Below are positions 9,267 to 18,114 of a stretch of 64,000 bases of DNA, one piece after another (the first letter of the stretch is position 1; each line of letters starts with the position of its first letter). Location of the stretch: NCBI RefSeq assembly GCF_031834615.1, contig NZ_CP115543.1:1189001-1253000 (forward strand), read 5' to 3'. The notes beneath the pieces were generated by a model. The model searched no databases, was not told the origin of the DNA, and worked only from the letters and a program-made list of their open reading frames with translations. A program made the position numbers and the translations under genes. The stretch comes from Stenotrophomonas aracearum. Lineage in GTDB: Bacteria > Pseudomonadota > Gammaproteobacteria > Xanthomonadales > Xanthomonadaceae.

Positions 9267-9987
9267 GGGCCCTTCCATCGTCATCCTGCGCGAGGCTGCG
9301 GCGAAGTTCCGTCGGAAGACCGTACGCCGCGCCATCGGCAACAGCAGCCTGGACCTGACCCGAATGGAAGGCCGGCGGGTACTGTCCCTGCGCAGCTGGG
9401 GAAAACACTTCCTTATCGAGTTCAGCGGCTTCAGCCTGCGCGTGCACATGCTGATGTTCGGGAGTTACCGCATCGACGAGCGCAAGCCCGCGCCGCCTCG
9501 TGTCTCGTTGCAGTTCGACAACGGCGAGCTCAACATCTACGCCTCTTCGCTGAAGTACATCGAAGGACCGCTGGACGATACCTACGATTGGCGCACCGAC
9601 GTGATGAACGACGCGTGGGACCCCCGCTTGGCGCGGCGCCGCCTCAAACTGCAGCCGGAGACGCTGGTCTGCGATGCGCTGCTCGACCAGGACCTCTTCG
9701 CCGGGGTTGGCAACATCATCAAGAACGAAGTGCTGTTCCGCCAGCGCGTGCACCCCGAGTCGCGGATTGGCGACCTTCCGCCGCGAGTGCTGGGCAGGGT
9801 CATCACTGACGCACGTGAGTACAGTTTCAGATTCCTTGAGTGGAAGCGTGCCTTCGAGCTGCGCAACCACTGGCAGATCCACACGAAACGAACGTGTCCC
9901 AATTGCGGCGGGCCGGTCTCAAAGACCTATCCAGGCAAAAGCAAGCGGCGCACGTTTTTCTGCCCGAACTGCCAGGTCCGTTACTGA
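9259..9987 (+). CDS. Endonuclease VIII-like (Fpg/Nei) DNA glycosylase
   Basis: 242 residues. The mature N-terminus is Pro2-Glu3 (MPEGPS), the catalytic Schiff-base proline and general acid of Fpg/Nei enzymes. Lys in SWGKHFLIEF corresponds to the conserved Nei lysine. The helix-two-turn-helix is GVGNIIKNEVLF, and the C-terminus carries a CPNC...CPNC zinc finger. It should excise oxidised pyrimidines or other damaged bases and nick the abasic site. It is somewhat short of the roughly 263 residues of E. coli Nei, and the spacing in the finger is FPG-like. The start overlaps the DUF72 gene by 8 bp (translational coupling). Confidence 0.92.
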   Translation: MPEGPSIVILREAAAKFRRKTVRRAIGNSSLDLTRMEGRRVLSLRSWGKHFLIEFSGFSLRVHMLMFGSYRIDERKPAPPRVSLQFDNGELNIYASSLKYIEGPLDDTYDWRTDVMNDAWDPRLARRRLKLQPETLVCDALLDQDLFAGVGNIIKNEVLFRQRVHPESRIGDLPPRVLGRVITDAREYSFRFLEWKRAFELRNHWQIHTKRTCPNCGGPVSKTYPGKSKRRTFFCPNCQVRY

Positions 9988-10050
9988 GCCGCCTGCCGGT
10001 GACGCCGTGACGACACGGCGTGGAGGCCGGATGGCCTAGGCTGCGGCCCC

Positions 10051-11358
10051 ATGACCAGCCAAGCCTCCGCTGCGCGCTCGAGCGCAACAGCGCCCCACGC
10101 AGCTGCTACCGCCGCGACACCGACCCGCTCGATGATCGTGGCCGGCCTTTCCACCGTGGTGGAATGGTACGACTTCACCCTCTACCTGTACCTGGCGACG
10201 GTGCTGTCGCGGGTGTTCTTCGGCGGGGGCGAGAATGCGCTGCTGGCGACCTTGGCCGGGTTTGCGGTGTCCTACCTGATGCGTCCGCTGGGCGCACTCT
10301 GTTTCGGCCACCTCGGCGACCGCTTCGGGCGGCGCTACATGCTGCTCGCCTCGATGGCATTGATGACCGTGGCGATGCTGGCCACCGCCATGCTGCCCAC
10401 CTTCGACAGCATCGGCACCACCGCAGGCGTGCTGTTGCTGCTGCTGCGCTGTGTCATGGCGTTCTCGGTGGGCGGCGAATATACCGGCGTGGTCGCCTAC
10501 CTGCTGGAATCGGCACCGCTGCGCAGGCGCGGGCTCGTCACCTCGCTGGCGTCGGCCGCGAGTGAGGTCGGGGCGCTGCTCGCGGTTGCACTGTCGGCGC
10601 TGACCGTTGCCCTGCTCAGTACCGCGCAGCTGGACGGCTGGGGCTGGCGCATTCCCTTCTTCGTCGGTGCCGCCTTGGCCGGCGGCATCCTGCTGGCGCG
10701 CTCGACCATGCACGAGTCGCCCGAGTTCGAACGCCAGGTGGCGGCCGGCACGGTGCCGACCTCGCCGATCCGCGATACCTGGCGCTTCCACCGTGGGGCG
10801 GTGGCCCGCACCTTCGCCATTTCCGCGCTGGGGTCGATCACTTACTACGTGGGCATCACCTACGTGCCCGCGTTCCTCGGCTCGGTCAGCGACATCGGCG
10901 AATCTCAGGCGCTGTGGCTGTCCACGGGTGCTGCGGTCGCGGTGATCCTGGTGACGCCGATGGCCGGCGCGCTGTCGGACCGGGTAGGGCGTCGACCCGT
11001 GTTGATCGGGCTGGCCCTGCTGTCCGCCCTGTTGCCGTTGACCATGTTCGGCGTGATGGCCAGCGGTACTGCAGTGCAGATCGGCCTGGCCGCCGTGGTG
11101 CTGGCGTGCCTCGCTGGCGGCGTCAGTGCAGTGGCCGCACCGGCCACCGCCGAGCAGTTCCCGGGCGAAGGCCGGCTCAGTGGGCTTGCACTGGGTGTGA
11201 CCATGGCCACTGCGTTCTTCGGCGGCGCCACGCCGCTGATCGCCGAACTGCTGGTGCGCCACACCGGCTGGGCCGCAGCGCCAGGCGCGATGATCGCCGC
11301 GGTGGCGCTGCTGGTGTTGCCGGTGATGTGGGGGCTGCGCGAAACCCGCCCGACCTGA
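10051..11358 (+). CDS. MFS transporter, metabolite:H+ symporter (MHS) family
   Basis: 435 residues with about 12 membrane segments. STVVEWYDFTLYLYLATVLS after an Ala/Ser/Thr-rich cytoplasmic start, then SYLMRPLGALCFGHLGDRFG and FSVGGEYTGVVAYLLESAP are the signatures of the MHS family (KgtP, ProP, ShiA, citrate carriers). The second half repeats the loop motif (GALSDRVGRRP). The substrate could be an organic acid or osmolyte; the sequence does not decide. It stands alone, convergent with the siderophore receptor, whose stop codon is about 35 bp away. Confidence 0.9.
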   Translation: MTSQASAARSSATAPHAAATAATPTRSMIVAGLSTVVEWYDFTLYLYLATVLSRVFFGGGENALLATLAGFAVSYLMRPLGALCFGHLGDRFGRRYMLLASMALMTVAMLATAMLPTFDSIGTTAGVLLLLLRCVMAFSVGGEYTGVVAYLLESAPLRRRGLVTSLASAASEVGALLAVALSALTVALLSTAQLDGWGWRIPFFVGAALAGGILLARSTMHESPEFERQVAAGTVPTSPIRDTWRFHRGAVARTFAISALGSITYYVGITYVPAFLGSVSDIGESQALWLSTGAAVAVILVTPMAGALSDRVGRRPVLIGLALLSALLPLTMFGVMASGTAVQIGLAAVVLACLAGGVSAVAAPATAEQFPGEGRLSGLALGVTMATAFFGGATPLIAELLVRHTGWAAAPGAMIAAVALLVLPVMWGLRETRPT

Positions 11359-11360
11359 CG

Positions 11361-11380
11361 CCGGGCGGGCCCCGCTCTAC
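11361..11380 (-). repeat. Degenerate SMAG-like element between convergent genes
   Basis: On the minus strand it reads GTAGAGCGGGGC followed by CCGCCCGG. The plus strand shows an 8-bp stem CCCGCCCG/CGGGCGGG (from 11345) that spans the stop codon of the MFS gene. It could act as a weak bidirectional terminator; no T-tract. Confidence 0.45.
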
Positions 11381-11393
11381 GCGTGTTGGATGG

Positions 11394-13643
11394 TCAGAAC
11401 TTCCAGCGCAGGCTGGCCGACACGAACCGCGGCTCGCCGTAGTTGTTGTAGTCCAAGTTCGCCCAGTAGGTCTTGTCCAGCGCATTGCGCACGTTGAGCG
11501 ACGCGGTCCAGCTGTCATTGATCGCGTAGTTCGCGTGCAGGTTCACCAGCATGTAGGCCGGCTGCTTCACCGTGCGCGTGCCACCCAGCGGGTAGGGGAT
11601 GTTGTAGCCCTCCACCTCGCTCTGCCAGGAGAACCCACCGCCCACGGTCAGCTTGTCCAGCACGCCGGGCAGGCGCACGCTGGTGTTGAGCTGCAGCAGG
11701 TCTTCCGGCGGATTCGCGTACAGCATGTCGGTGGCGGCGCGGGTCACCTTGACGTGGGTGAAACCGGCATTGACCGTCCAGCCCGGCATCACTTCGCCGT
11801 TGATGTCCATTTCCCAGCCGCGCGCCTTGGTGCCGTTCACGCCGATGTAGGCCGAGCTGCCATCGCTGAGGCTGCCGTCCGGCACGCTCATGTCGCGCAC
11901 CGCGTAGTTGTCCTGCTTGGCTTCGAACACCGCGGCATTGGCGGTCAGGCGGCCGTCGAACCACTGGGTCTTCAGGCCGGCTTCCAGGTTGGAACCCTGC
12001 ACGGGGGCCAGCAGGTTCTCGTTGCGGTCCTTGTAGTTCTGCGGGTTGAAGATCTCGGTGTAGCTGCCGTAGACCGAGACGTTGGGGTTGATGTCGTACA
12101 CCAGGCCGACATACGGCGTGACTTCGTCGCTGACCTTGTAGGCACCGCTGGTGGCGGTGTACGCACCGGCGGCGTTGTACGCACGGGTAAGGGTTTCCCA
12201 ACGGCTCAGGCGCGCACCGGCGATCAGCGAGAGCGGATCGGCCAGGCGCAGGCGGGTGGCAAGGTAGAAGCCGCTCTGGGTGGTGTGGGCGACGCGACGG
12301 GCGCCAGTGCGGCTGTAGGTGACTTCGGAAATGTCGCCGTCCCACGTGTACACGTTGGGAATGTAGTAGCAGCGTTCGGTGCCGCAGCGGGCCCAGTCGG
12401 TCGGGTAGCGCAGTGCGATGGTGTTGGTGGTGCCTTCGAGGTCGGACCACTGCGCGCCGACGGTGAGGTCGTGCTCGCGGCCGAACAGCGGGAAGGTGCC
12501 GCTGAGGTAGGCGTCGACGTTGCGGCGGGTGTCTTCGGAGTCGCCGGCGGCGGCGCGCAGGAAGATGCCGGCGCCGGTGTCCGGGTTCGGGTTGCCGGTG
12601 CCGTACAGGCGCACGTTCTGCACGTTGCCGCGGGTGTAGGCGGTGTTGATCTTCAGCAGCCAGTTCTCGCCGAAACGCTGCTCGAGGTTGGCGAAGGCGG
12701 TGCTGGTTTCGCGCTTCCAGTAGCTCCACTTCGGCGACAGGTTGGTTCCGCGCGGGAGGTGGGCGAAGTTGCCCTGGCTGTCGAAGAACGGCACGGTGCC
12801 CCAGGTGGAGCCGTACGGGTTGTTGTCCTGGGTCTGGTAGCCGACGGTGACGGTGGTGCTGTCGGTGAGGTCGCCTTCGAGCACGGCCATGCCGGCCATC
12901 TTGTTTTCGTCGTAGCGGTCGTAATACAGCCCGCGGTCGGTGTAGGCGGCGACCACGCGGCTGCGGAAGCGGCCGTCGGAGGTCAGCGGTGCGTTGACGT
13001 CGGCTTCCATGCGGCGGAAGTCCCAGCTGCCGGCGCTGACCGCGAAGGAGGCATCGAAGTCCTTGCCCGGACGCTTGCGCAGCAGGTTGACCGTGGCCGA
13101 GGGAATGCCGGCGCCGCTGAGCAGGCCGTTGGCGCCGCGGATGACCTCGATGCGGTCGTAGAAGGCGGTGTCGTATTCCTGGTTGGTCGAGCCGCTGTAG
13201 GTGGGGATGCCGTCGACCTGGAAGTCGGTGATGGCAAAGCCACGGGCGTAGTACAGCGGACGCTGGGTGTCGTAGAAGGACACGCTGACGCCGGTGACGT
13301 TGCGCAGGACATCGTTGATGCTGAAGAGGGCTTCGTCCTGGATCCGCTGCAGGCCGAGCACGGTGGAGGACTGCGGGGTCTCCTGCAGGCTGATCGGCAG
13401 GCGGGTAGTGCTGGAGGGCGCACGCTGGGTGCTGACCACGTTCACCTTGTCCAGGGTCTTGGCATCGCCAGCGGCATCAGCGGTCTCGGCCAGGGCGAGC
13501 GGCGAAGCCAGCGACAGCACGGCCAGGACAGCGAGGCCCAGCGGGGCGCGACGGACGGAACGGGAGGGCAGGGAACGGAAGGACTTTTGCGGTCTCAGTG
13601 GGCAGGGGGTGCACAACGGGACGCAAATGTAAATCGTTCTCAT
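11394..13643 (-). CDS. TonB-dependent ferric-siderophore receptor (FhuE/FpvA-like)
   Basis: About 749 residues from the ATG at 13643. A signal peptide (LGLAVLAVLSLASPLALA) ends near residue 52 and is unusually far from the start, and the Fur box lies on the start codon; the real start may be a downstream non-ATG codon, but I see none with a good ribosome site. No STN domain. The plug holds LQRIQDEALFSINDVLRNVT, YYARGFAITDFQVDGIPTY and RIEVIRGANGLLSGAGIPSA, typical of the FhuE/FpvA hydroxamate/mixed siderophore branch; the barrel ends in SLRWKF. It probably imports a siderophore, perhaps a xenosiderophore since no biosynthesis genes are near. Regulation by iron through Fur is strongly suggested. 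Confidence 0.92.
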   Translation of the reverse strand: MRTIYICVPLCTPCPLRPQKSFRSLPSRSVRRAPLGLAVLAVLSLASPLALAETADAAGDAKTLDKVNVVSTQRAPSSTTRLPISLQETPQSSTVLGLQRIQDEALFSINDVLRNVTGVSVSFYDTQRPLYYARGFAITDFQVDGIPTYSGSTNQEYDTAFYDRIEVIRGANGLLSGAGIPSATVNLLRKRPGKDFDASFAVSAGSWDFRRMEADVNAPLTSDGRFRSRVVAAYTDRGLYYDRYDENKMAGMAVLEGDLTDSTTVTVGYQTQDNNPYGSTWGTVPFFDSQGNFAHLPRGTNLSPKWSYWKRETSTAFANLEQRFGENWLLKINTAYTRGNVQNVRLYGTGNPNPDTGAGIFLRAAAGDSEDTRRNVDAYLSGTFPLFGREHDLTVGAQWSDLEGTTNTIALRYPTDWARCGTERCYYIPNVYTWDGDISEVTYSRTGARRVAHTTQSGFYLATRLRLADPLSLIAGARLSRWETLTRAYNAAGAYTATSGAYKVSDEVTPYVGLVYDINPNVSVYGSYTEIFNPQNYKDRNENLLAPVQGSNLEAGLKTQWFDGRLTANAAVFEAKQDNYAVRDMSVPDGSLSDGSSAYIGVNGTKARGWEMDINGEVMPGWTVNAGFTHVKVTRAATDMLYANPPEDLLQLNTSVRLPGVLDKLTVGGGFSWQSEVEGYNIPYPLGGTRTVKQPAYMLVNLHANYAINDSWTASLNVRNALDKTYWANLDYNNYGEPRFVSASLRWKF

Positions 13644-13644
13644 T
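13626..13644 (-). promoter_or_regulatory. Fur box over the siderophore-receptor start
   Basis: Minus strand AATGAGAACGATTTACATT agrees with the common Fur site AATGAGAATnATTCTCATT at 15 of 18 defined positions. An AT-rich stretch just upstream (TTGCCG, 16 bp, TATTGT) could be the promoter, so iron-loaded Fur would sit over the transcription start. Confidence 0.72.
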
Positions 13645-13674
13645 CGAATTACAATAATTTAACGCGACGGACCG

Positions 13675-13704
13675 GCAACAAAAAACCGGCCAGAGGCCGG
13701 TTTC
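13675..13704 (-). terminator. Rho-independent terminator of mqo
   Basis: Read on the minus strand, an AAACCGGCC / GGCCGGTTT stem with a 4-5 nt loop is followed by TTTTTTGTT. It lies between the mqo stop and the siderophore-receptor promoter. Confidence 0.85.
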
Positions 13705-13705
13705 C

Positions 13706-13728
13706 GTAGAGCGGGGCTCTGCCCCGCT
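13706..13728 (+). repeat. SMAG-type GTAG palindrome
   Basis: GTAG followed by AGCGGGGC TCT GCCCCGCT, next to the mqo terminator and 20 bp from the mqo stop. Confidence 0.75.
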
Positions 13729-13747
13729 GCCTTTACGCTTTACTCGC

Positions 13748-15484
13748 TTACAACGCCTGCATCTCCTCATTGGCGTTGCGCTTTTCCGTCACCGGCGCCG
13801 GCGGGGTCAGCATCACCGCCGGGCTGGTGCCCTCCGGCACGTCCAGGAACGGCAGGCGCAGGGTGTCACTGGTCTGGCGGCGGATCTCGTTGGTCAGCGC
13901 AGCGCTGTCGTTGAGCTTGCGCCCGTAGGACGGCACGATCTCGCGCAGGCGGGCTTCCCAGCCGGCGGCCATCTGCGCGGGGAAGGCCTTCCTGAGCAGG
14001 TCGAGCATGATCGGCGGCGAGGTCGACGCGCCCGGCGAGGCGCCGAGCAGGGCGGCCAGGGTGTGATCCTGGTCGGTGACGATCTCGGTGCCGAACTGCA
14101 GCACCGCGCCCTTTTCGGGATCGCGCTTGATGATCTGCACGCGCTGGCCGGCGGTGACCAGCTTCCAGTCTTCGCGTTTGGCGTTGGGGAAGTACTTGAC
14201 CAGCTCGGCCTGGCGGTCGTCGTCGTTCAGGCGCGCCTGGCCCATCAGGTACTTCACCAGGTCCAGGTTTTCCATGCCCACGTCGAGCATGCCGGCCACG
14301 TTGTTGTGGTTGACCGAGGAGTACAGGTCGAACCACGAGCCGTGCTTGAGGAACTTGGTGCTGTACAGCGCGAACGGGCCGAACAGGACCACCGGCTTGC
14401 CGTCGAGCTTGCGTGCGTCCAGGTGCGGCACCGACATCGGCGGCGAACCGGTTTCGGCCATGCCGTAGGCCTTGACGCTGTGGCGGCCGGCGATCTCCGG
14501 CGACTGGAAGGCGAGGAACTGGCCACCGACCGGGAAGCCGGCATAGTTCTTCGATTCGGGAATGCCCGAGAGCTGCAGCAGCTTGAGCGCGGCACCGCCG
14601 GCGCCGATGAACACAAACCGCGACTTGAGGGTGGACTCGGTTCCGGCGTTGAGGTCCTTGACCGTCACGTTCCAGGTCTTGTCGTCGTTTTGGCGCAGCG
14701 CCCGCACTTCGTGCTCCAGGTGCAGGCTGAAGTTCGGATTGCGCTGCAGGCCTGCGGTGAGCTGGCGGGTGATGACGCCGAAGTTGACGTCGGTACCCAG
14801 CGGCATCCAGGTCGCGGCGACCTTCTGGTTCGGGTCGCGGCCTTCCATCAGCAGCGGGGCCCACGCCTTGATCTGCGCGGGGTCTTCGGAGTACTGCATG
14901 CCGTAGAACAGCGGGTTCTTCACCAGCGCCTGCTGGCGCTTGTGCAGGTAGGCGATGTTGTCATCGCCCCATACGAAGCTCATGTGCGGCGTGGCGTTGA
15001 TGAAGTCCGAAGGCTGGCTCAGGCGGCCTTCCTTCACCTGGTGCGACCAGAACTGGCGCGAGATCTCGAACTGCTCGGCAATGCCGACCGCGCGCTTGGT
15101 CTCGATGCTGCCGTCGGGCAGTTCCGGGGTGTAGTTCAGTTCGGCGAAGGCCGAGTGCCCGGTGCCGGCATTGTTCCAGCCGTCCGAACTTTCCAGGGCA
15201 ACGCCATCGAGGCGCTCGAACACCTGGATGTTCCAGTCCGGCTGCAGTTCCTGCAGGAAGGTGGCCAGGGTGATGCTCATGATGCCGCCGCCGACCAGGA
15301 CCACGTCCACCGGCTTGTCGTTGCCGGCGGCCGGTACCGAGCGCTGGGTCAGCGGCCAGTACAGGAAGACGGCGGCGGCGATCAGCAGCAGGGCAAACAG
15401 GGCGAGGACGAGCTTCGCGAATTTCCTGCGACCTTCGGAACGCGGCGGGGCGCCGTCCGAAGGCGTTCCAGACGATTTCGTCAT
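13748..15484 (-). CDS. mqo: Malate:quinone oxidoreductase
   Basis: 578 residues. Oxidises malate to oxaloacetate and passes electrons to the quinone pool (FAD enzyme of the TCA cycle, membrane-associated). The FAD-binding strand [20 protein letters not shown] starts near residue 50, followed by the Mqo signatures [33 protein letters not shown] and, near the C-terminus, [17 protein letters not shown]. Before it lies an extension with a clear membrane helix ([20 protein letters not shown], about residues 24-43), so this copy looks membrane-anchored. The ATG at 15484 follows GAAGAGA; an ATG at 15499 would add five residues. A T-rich terminator follows the gene. Confidence 0.95.
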   Translation of the reverse strand: MTKSSGTPSDGAPPRSEGRRKFAKLVLALFALLLIAAAVFLYWPLTQRSVPAAGNDKPVDVVLVGGGIMSITLATFLQELQPDWNIQVFERLDGVALESSDGWNNAGTGHSAFAELNYTPELPDGSIETKRAVGIAEQFEISRQFWSHQVKEGRLSQPSDFINATPHMSFVWGDDNIAYLHKRQQALVKNPLFYGMQYSEDPAQIKAWAPLLMEGRDPNQKVAATWMPLGTDVNFGVITRQLTAGLQRNPNFSLHLEHEVRALRQNDDKTWNVTVKDLNAGTESTLKSRFVFIGAGGAALKLLQLSGIPESKNYAGFPVGGQFLAFQSPEIAGRHSVKAYGMAETGSPPMSVPHLDARKLDGKPVVLFGPFALYSTKFLKHGSWFDLYSSVNHNNVAGMLDVGMENLDLVKYLMGQARLNDDDRQAELVKYFPNAKREDWKLVTAGQRVQIIKRDPEKGAVLQFGTEIVTDQDHTLAALLGASPGASTSPPIMLDLLRKAFPAQMAAGWEARLREIVPSYGRKLNDSAALTNEIRRQTSDTLRLPFLDVPEGTSPAVMLTPPAPVTEKRNANEEMQAL

Positions 15485-15638
15485 GGGAATTCTCTTCATT
15501 GGGGAGAGGGGCAGGATGCCGACGCTTCCGAGTCGAAGCGTGAAGAAACAAGCACTTGAACGCATCCAGACGTCCATTTTAGCCCGTTCCGGTACGAATT
15601 TGGTGCAACGCAGCATCCGTTCGCTGTGCCACGCCCGG

Positions 15639-16226
15639 TCAGTCGATTCCCATCGTGAAGTATTCAGCGAGGAAGTAGCCGGTCTGGTAGAGCAGGGCGA
15701 AGATCGCGAGACCCAGGTGCCAATGTCGTGATCGGCTTGCAATGCCCAGTCCTGCGATCAACAGCATGATCCCGGTGTGCACCGGATAGGCCTCGCCCAG
15801 CATCTGCCAGCGGCTGTGGCCCTTGATCGCGGTATCGCCCAGGTCGAGCAGGGTCACCAGCGCCAGCATGCCGAAAAAGCCGGCGCGCCGCTGCAGCAGG
15901 TACTGCTCGTAGCTGCCGTACTCGCGCAGGTCGTCCGGGAACAGCAGCACGCACAGCATGTACCAGCTGGCGCAGTAGCCGATCACGAACAGGTACAGGC
16001 CGAAGGTCCACTCGCGCACGCTGGCCAGGCGGAACTCCCACCACCAGAAGGTCACCACCGACACCAGCGTCCACAGCACCCAGCACAGGTGGATGCCCGA
16101 CCAGCCACCGCGCCGGGCCGGGTGCTCGATGATCGAGGCCAGGCCCTTTACCAGCGTGGTGATGCTCAGGCCGAGGATGATGCTGAGCACCACCCGGAGA
16201 TGCAGGTAGACCGGATCCGATTCCAT
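15639..16226 (-). CDS. Six-TM membrane protein, function unknown
   Basis: 195 residues from the Met at 16226 (200 from 16241). Six hydrophobic segments are visible, including [58 protein letters not shown] and [20 protein letters not shown]. Conserved-looking polar positions sit inside the membrane (WWWEF; HTGIM). I do not recognise a named family. It lies 37 bp after argP on the same strand and upstream of mqo, so it may be co-transcribed with argP. No export or enzymatic motif. Confidence 0.75.
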   Translation of the reverse strand: MESDPVYLHLRVVLSIILGLSITTLVKGLASIIEHPARRGGWSGIHLCWVLWTLVSVVTFWWWEFRLASVREWTFGLYLFVIGYCASWYMLCVLLFPDDLREYGSYEQYLLQRRAGFFGMLALVTLLDLGDTAIKGHSRWQMLGEAYPVHTGIMLLIAGLGIASRSRHWHLGLAIFALLYQTGYFLAEYFTMGID

Positions 16227-16278
16227 TGCCACCCCCAGCACGTTGGCCCGATCGTGCCAGATCGGAGGTCCATCCGCG

Positions 16279-17184
16279 TCAACGCCGCTTCCGCACCAGG
16301 GTTGCCGACGCTGCCAGCACTGCCCTGGTCAGCAGCGCCATGGTCTGTACGTCGCCCTTCCAGTGCTGCCAGTACAGGGGCACGTCTTCCCAGGCGCGCG
16401 GTTTCATCAGCACCAGCCGCCCGGCTTCCAGGTGGCGCTTGACCAGCGGCAGTGGGTTCATGGTCCAGCCCAGCCCGCCCAGGTTGGCCTGCACGAAGGC
16501 GCGGGTGGAAGGAATCCACCAGGTCGGCGCGGTCATCGGCAGCTCCTCGCCGGCCAGGCGGCGGGCAAAACGCGCCTGCAGATCGTCCTTGCGGTTGAAC
16601 ACCAGCACCGGCGCCTGGGCCAGCGACTGGGCGTTCACCCCCTTGGCGAAGTACTTCTCGTGGAACGCCGGGGTGCAGGTCGCTGCATAGCGGATGCTGC
16701 CCAACGGGTGGATCTGGCATCCCTGCACCGGCTCGTCCAGCGTGGTCACCGCGCCCAGCACCGCGCCCTGCCGCAGCAGCGCCACGGTGTGGTCCTGGTC
16801 TTCCAGGCGCAGGTCCAGCGTGGTGCCGGTCTGCTCGGCAAAACGCAGCGCGGCGTCGGTGAACCAGGTTTCCAGGCTGTCGTGGTTGACCGCCACGGGA
16901 ATGCTGGCGTGGGGCAGGTCCTCGTCGGCGATGCCCATCCGATGAAGGGCGTCGTGTTCCAGTAGTGCGGTCTGCTCGGCCAGCTGCACCAGTACCTGGC
17001 CCTCCGGGGTCGCCACCGCCGGCGAAGCGCGTTTCACCAGCAGCCGGCCGACCCGGTCCTCGAGCGCCTTGACCCGCTGCGAGACCGCAGACGCGGTGAC
17101 ATTGAGCGACTGCGCGGCACGGTCGAAGCTGCCTTCGCGGATCACCGCCGCCAGGGCGCGGAGCTGGGCATGGTCGATACGCAT
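16279..17184 (-). CDS. argP: LysR-type regulator ArgP (LysG/IciA)
   Basis: 301 residues. The N-terminal winged helix-turn-helix (LRALAAVIREGSFDRAAQSL, then NVTASAVSQRVKALEDRVG) and the effector domain match the ArgP/LysG group, which senses lysine and arginine. It is divergent from a LysE/ArgO exporter across a 130-bp gap, the classic argP-argO / lysG-lysE arrangement. By analogy it should switch on the exporter when basic amino acids accumulate. The divergent region is AT-rich with repeated TTAAG(T) near 17188-17216, a plausible binding region. Confidence 0.92.
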   Translation of the reverse strand: MRIDHAQLRALAAVIREGSFDRAAQSLNVTASAVSQRVKALEDRVGRLLVKRASPAVATPEGQVLVQLAEQTALLEHDALHRMGIADEDLPHASIPVAVNHDSLETWFTDAALRFAEQTGTTLDLRLEDQDHTVALLRQGAVLGAVTTLDEPVQGCQIHPLGSIRYAATCTPAFHEKYFAKGVNAQSLAQAPVLVFNRKDDLQARFARRLAGEELPMTAPTWWIPSTRAFVQANLGGLGWTMNPLPLVKRHLEAGRLVLMKPRAWEDVPLYWQHWKGDVQTMALLTRAVLAASATLVRKRR

Positions 17185-17314
17185 CGTCTTAAGTTCCGCT
17201 AAAGATGGTTAAGTAAGTTTAGCTCTACTTTTTCATGTTGCGGCGCGACAATACGCGCCATCCGGTGCTGTACGCCTTGGCGAGGCACCGCCCCCCGCAC
17301 TACAGGTGGCAACC
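17185..17314. promoter_or_regulatory. Divergent argP / lysE control region
   Basis: 130 bp between divergent starts. The half next to argP is AT-rich with CTTAAG, GGTTAAG and TAAGTTTAG; the half next to lysE is GC-rich and ends in AGGTGG, the ribosome site that selects the ATG at 17315. ArgP-type regulators bind such gaps; the exact operator is not resolvable by eye. Confidence 0.55.
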
Positions 17315-17950
17315 ATGTTCTCCTTCATTTCCGGCGGCCCCGGTCTGGCCGCGTGGTTCAGTGGCGCCGCCGCCGGCATCGGCCTGTTCGCCGTGGTCGG
17401 CGCGCAGAGCGCCTTCATCCTGCGCCAGGGCATCCTGCGCAAGCACATCGTTCCGGTCGTGGCGACCTGCGCGGCGATCGATGCGATCTTCATCTTTGCC
17501 AGCGTGGCCGGCCTGAGCACGCTGACCCGCGCGCTGCCCTGGCTGACCACCGTGGTGCTGTGGGGTGGCGTCACCTTCCTGGCCTGGTACGCCTGGCAGT
17601 CGGCACGCCGCGCGCTGGCCGGTACCGGTGGCATGCAGGTGGACGACAGCGACAACAGCTCGCGCCGCGCGGTGCTGACCGCCGCGGTCGGCTTCTCGCT
17701 GATCAACCCGCATTTCTGGCTGGACATGATGGTGATCGGCTCCATCGCCGACAACTTCGGCAATGCGCGCATGGCCTTCGCCGCCGGCGTGGTCACCGCC
17801 AGCTGCCTGTGGCTGACCGCACAGGGGCTGGGCGCGCGCATGCTGGCGCCGTTGTTCACCAAGCCGAAAACCTGGCGGATCCTGGACGGCACCATCGCCG
17901 TGATCCTCTCCATCCTGGCCCTGAGCCTGGCGTTCCGCGGCGTGCATTGA
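17315..17950 (+). CDS. LysE/ArgO-family basic amino-acid exporter
   Basis: 211 residues and about six membrane segments. GIGLFAVVGAQSAFILRQGI is the LysE/ArgO signature, and the VGFSLINPHFWLDMMVIGSI stretch (N-P-H in a membrane segment) is also conserved. It exports lysine and/or arginine driven by the membrane potential. The ATG at 17315 has AGGTGG six bases upstream; an upstream GTG at 17306 would add three residues without a better site. Divergent from argP. The stop codon lies inside the left arm of a hairpin, followed by a strong terminator. Confidence 0.93.
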   Translation: MFSFISGGPGLAAWFSGAAAGIGLFAVVGAQSAFILRQGILRKHIVPVVATCAAIDAIFIFASVAGLSTLTRALPWLTTVVLWGGVTFLAWYAWQSARRALAGTGGMQVDDSDNSSRRAVLTAAVGFSLINPHFWLDMMVIGSIADNFGNARMAFAAGVVTASCLWLTAQGLGARMLAPLFTKPKTWRILDGTIAVILSILALSLAFRGVH

Positions 17951-17978
17951 TCTCTCTCTCTCTCTCCGTCAATGCACG
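17941..17978 (+). repeat. Hairpin with CT-repeat loop over the lysE stop
   Basis: Perfect 10-bp arms CGTGCATTGA (17941-17950, containing the TGA stop) and TCAATGCACG (17969-17978) enclose 18 nt, mostly (TC) repeats. It sits just before the true terminator, so the lysE mRNA would end in two stacked hairpins. Confidence 0.75.
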
Positions 17979-17981
17979 TCT

Positions 17982-18013
17982 AAATGGCACCGCTCGCGGT
18001 GCCATTTTCTTTT
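17982..18013 (+). terminator. Rho-independent terminator after lysE
   Basis: ATGGCACCG / CGGTGCCAT stem with a 4-nt loop (CTCG), followed by TTTCTTTT. Strong, and reads as the end of the lysE transcript. Confidence 0.9.
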
Positions 18014-18114
18014 CAGGGCCGTTCCAGAAACCGGATGACGGTACTGGTCTGGCGCGGGGCGATCTGTCTACACTCCGCCATCACGGACAAGGTGTCCGGA
18101 CCGAAGGGGGAAGG

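Noticed and set aside
17951..17968. CT repeat as a phase-variation tract
   Set aside because: It lies after the lysE stop codon, so slippage cannot change a reading frame; it forms a hairpin loop instead.
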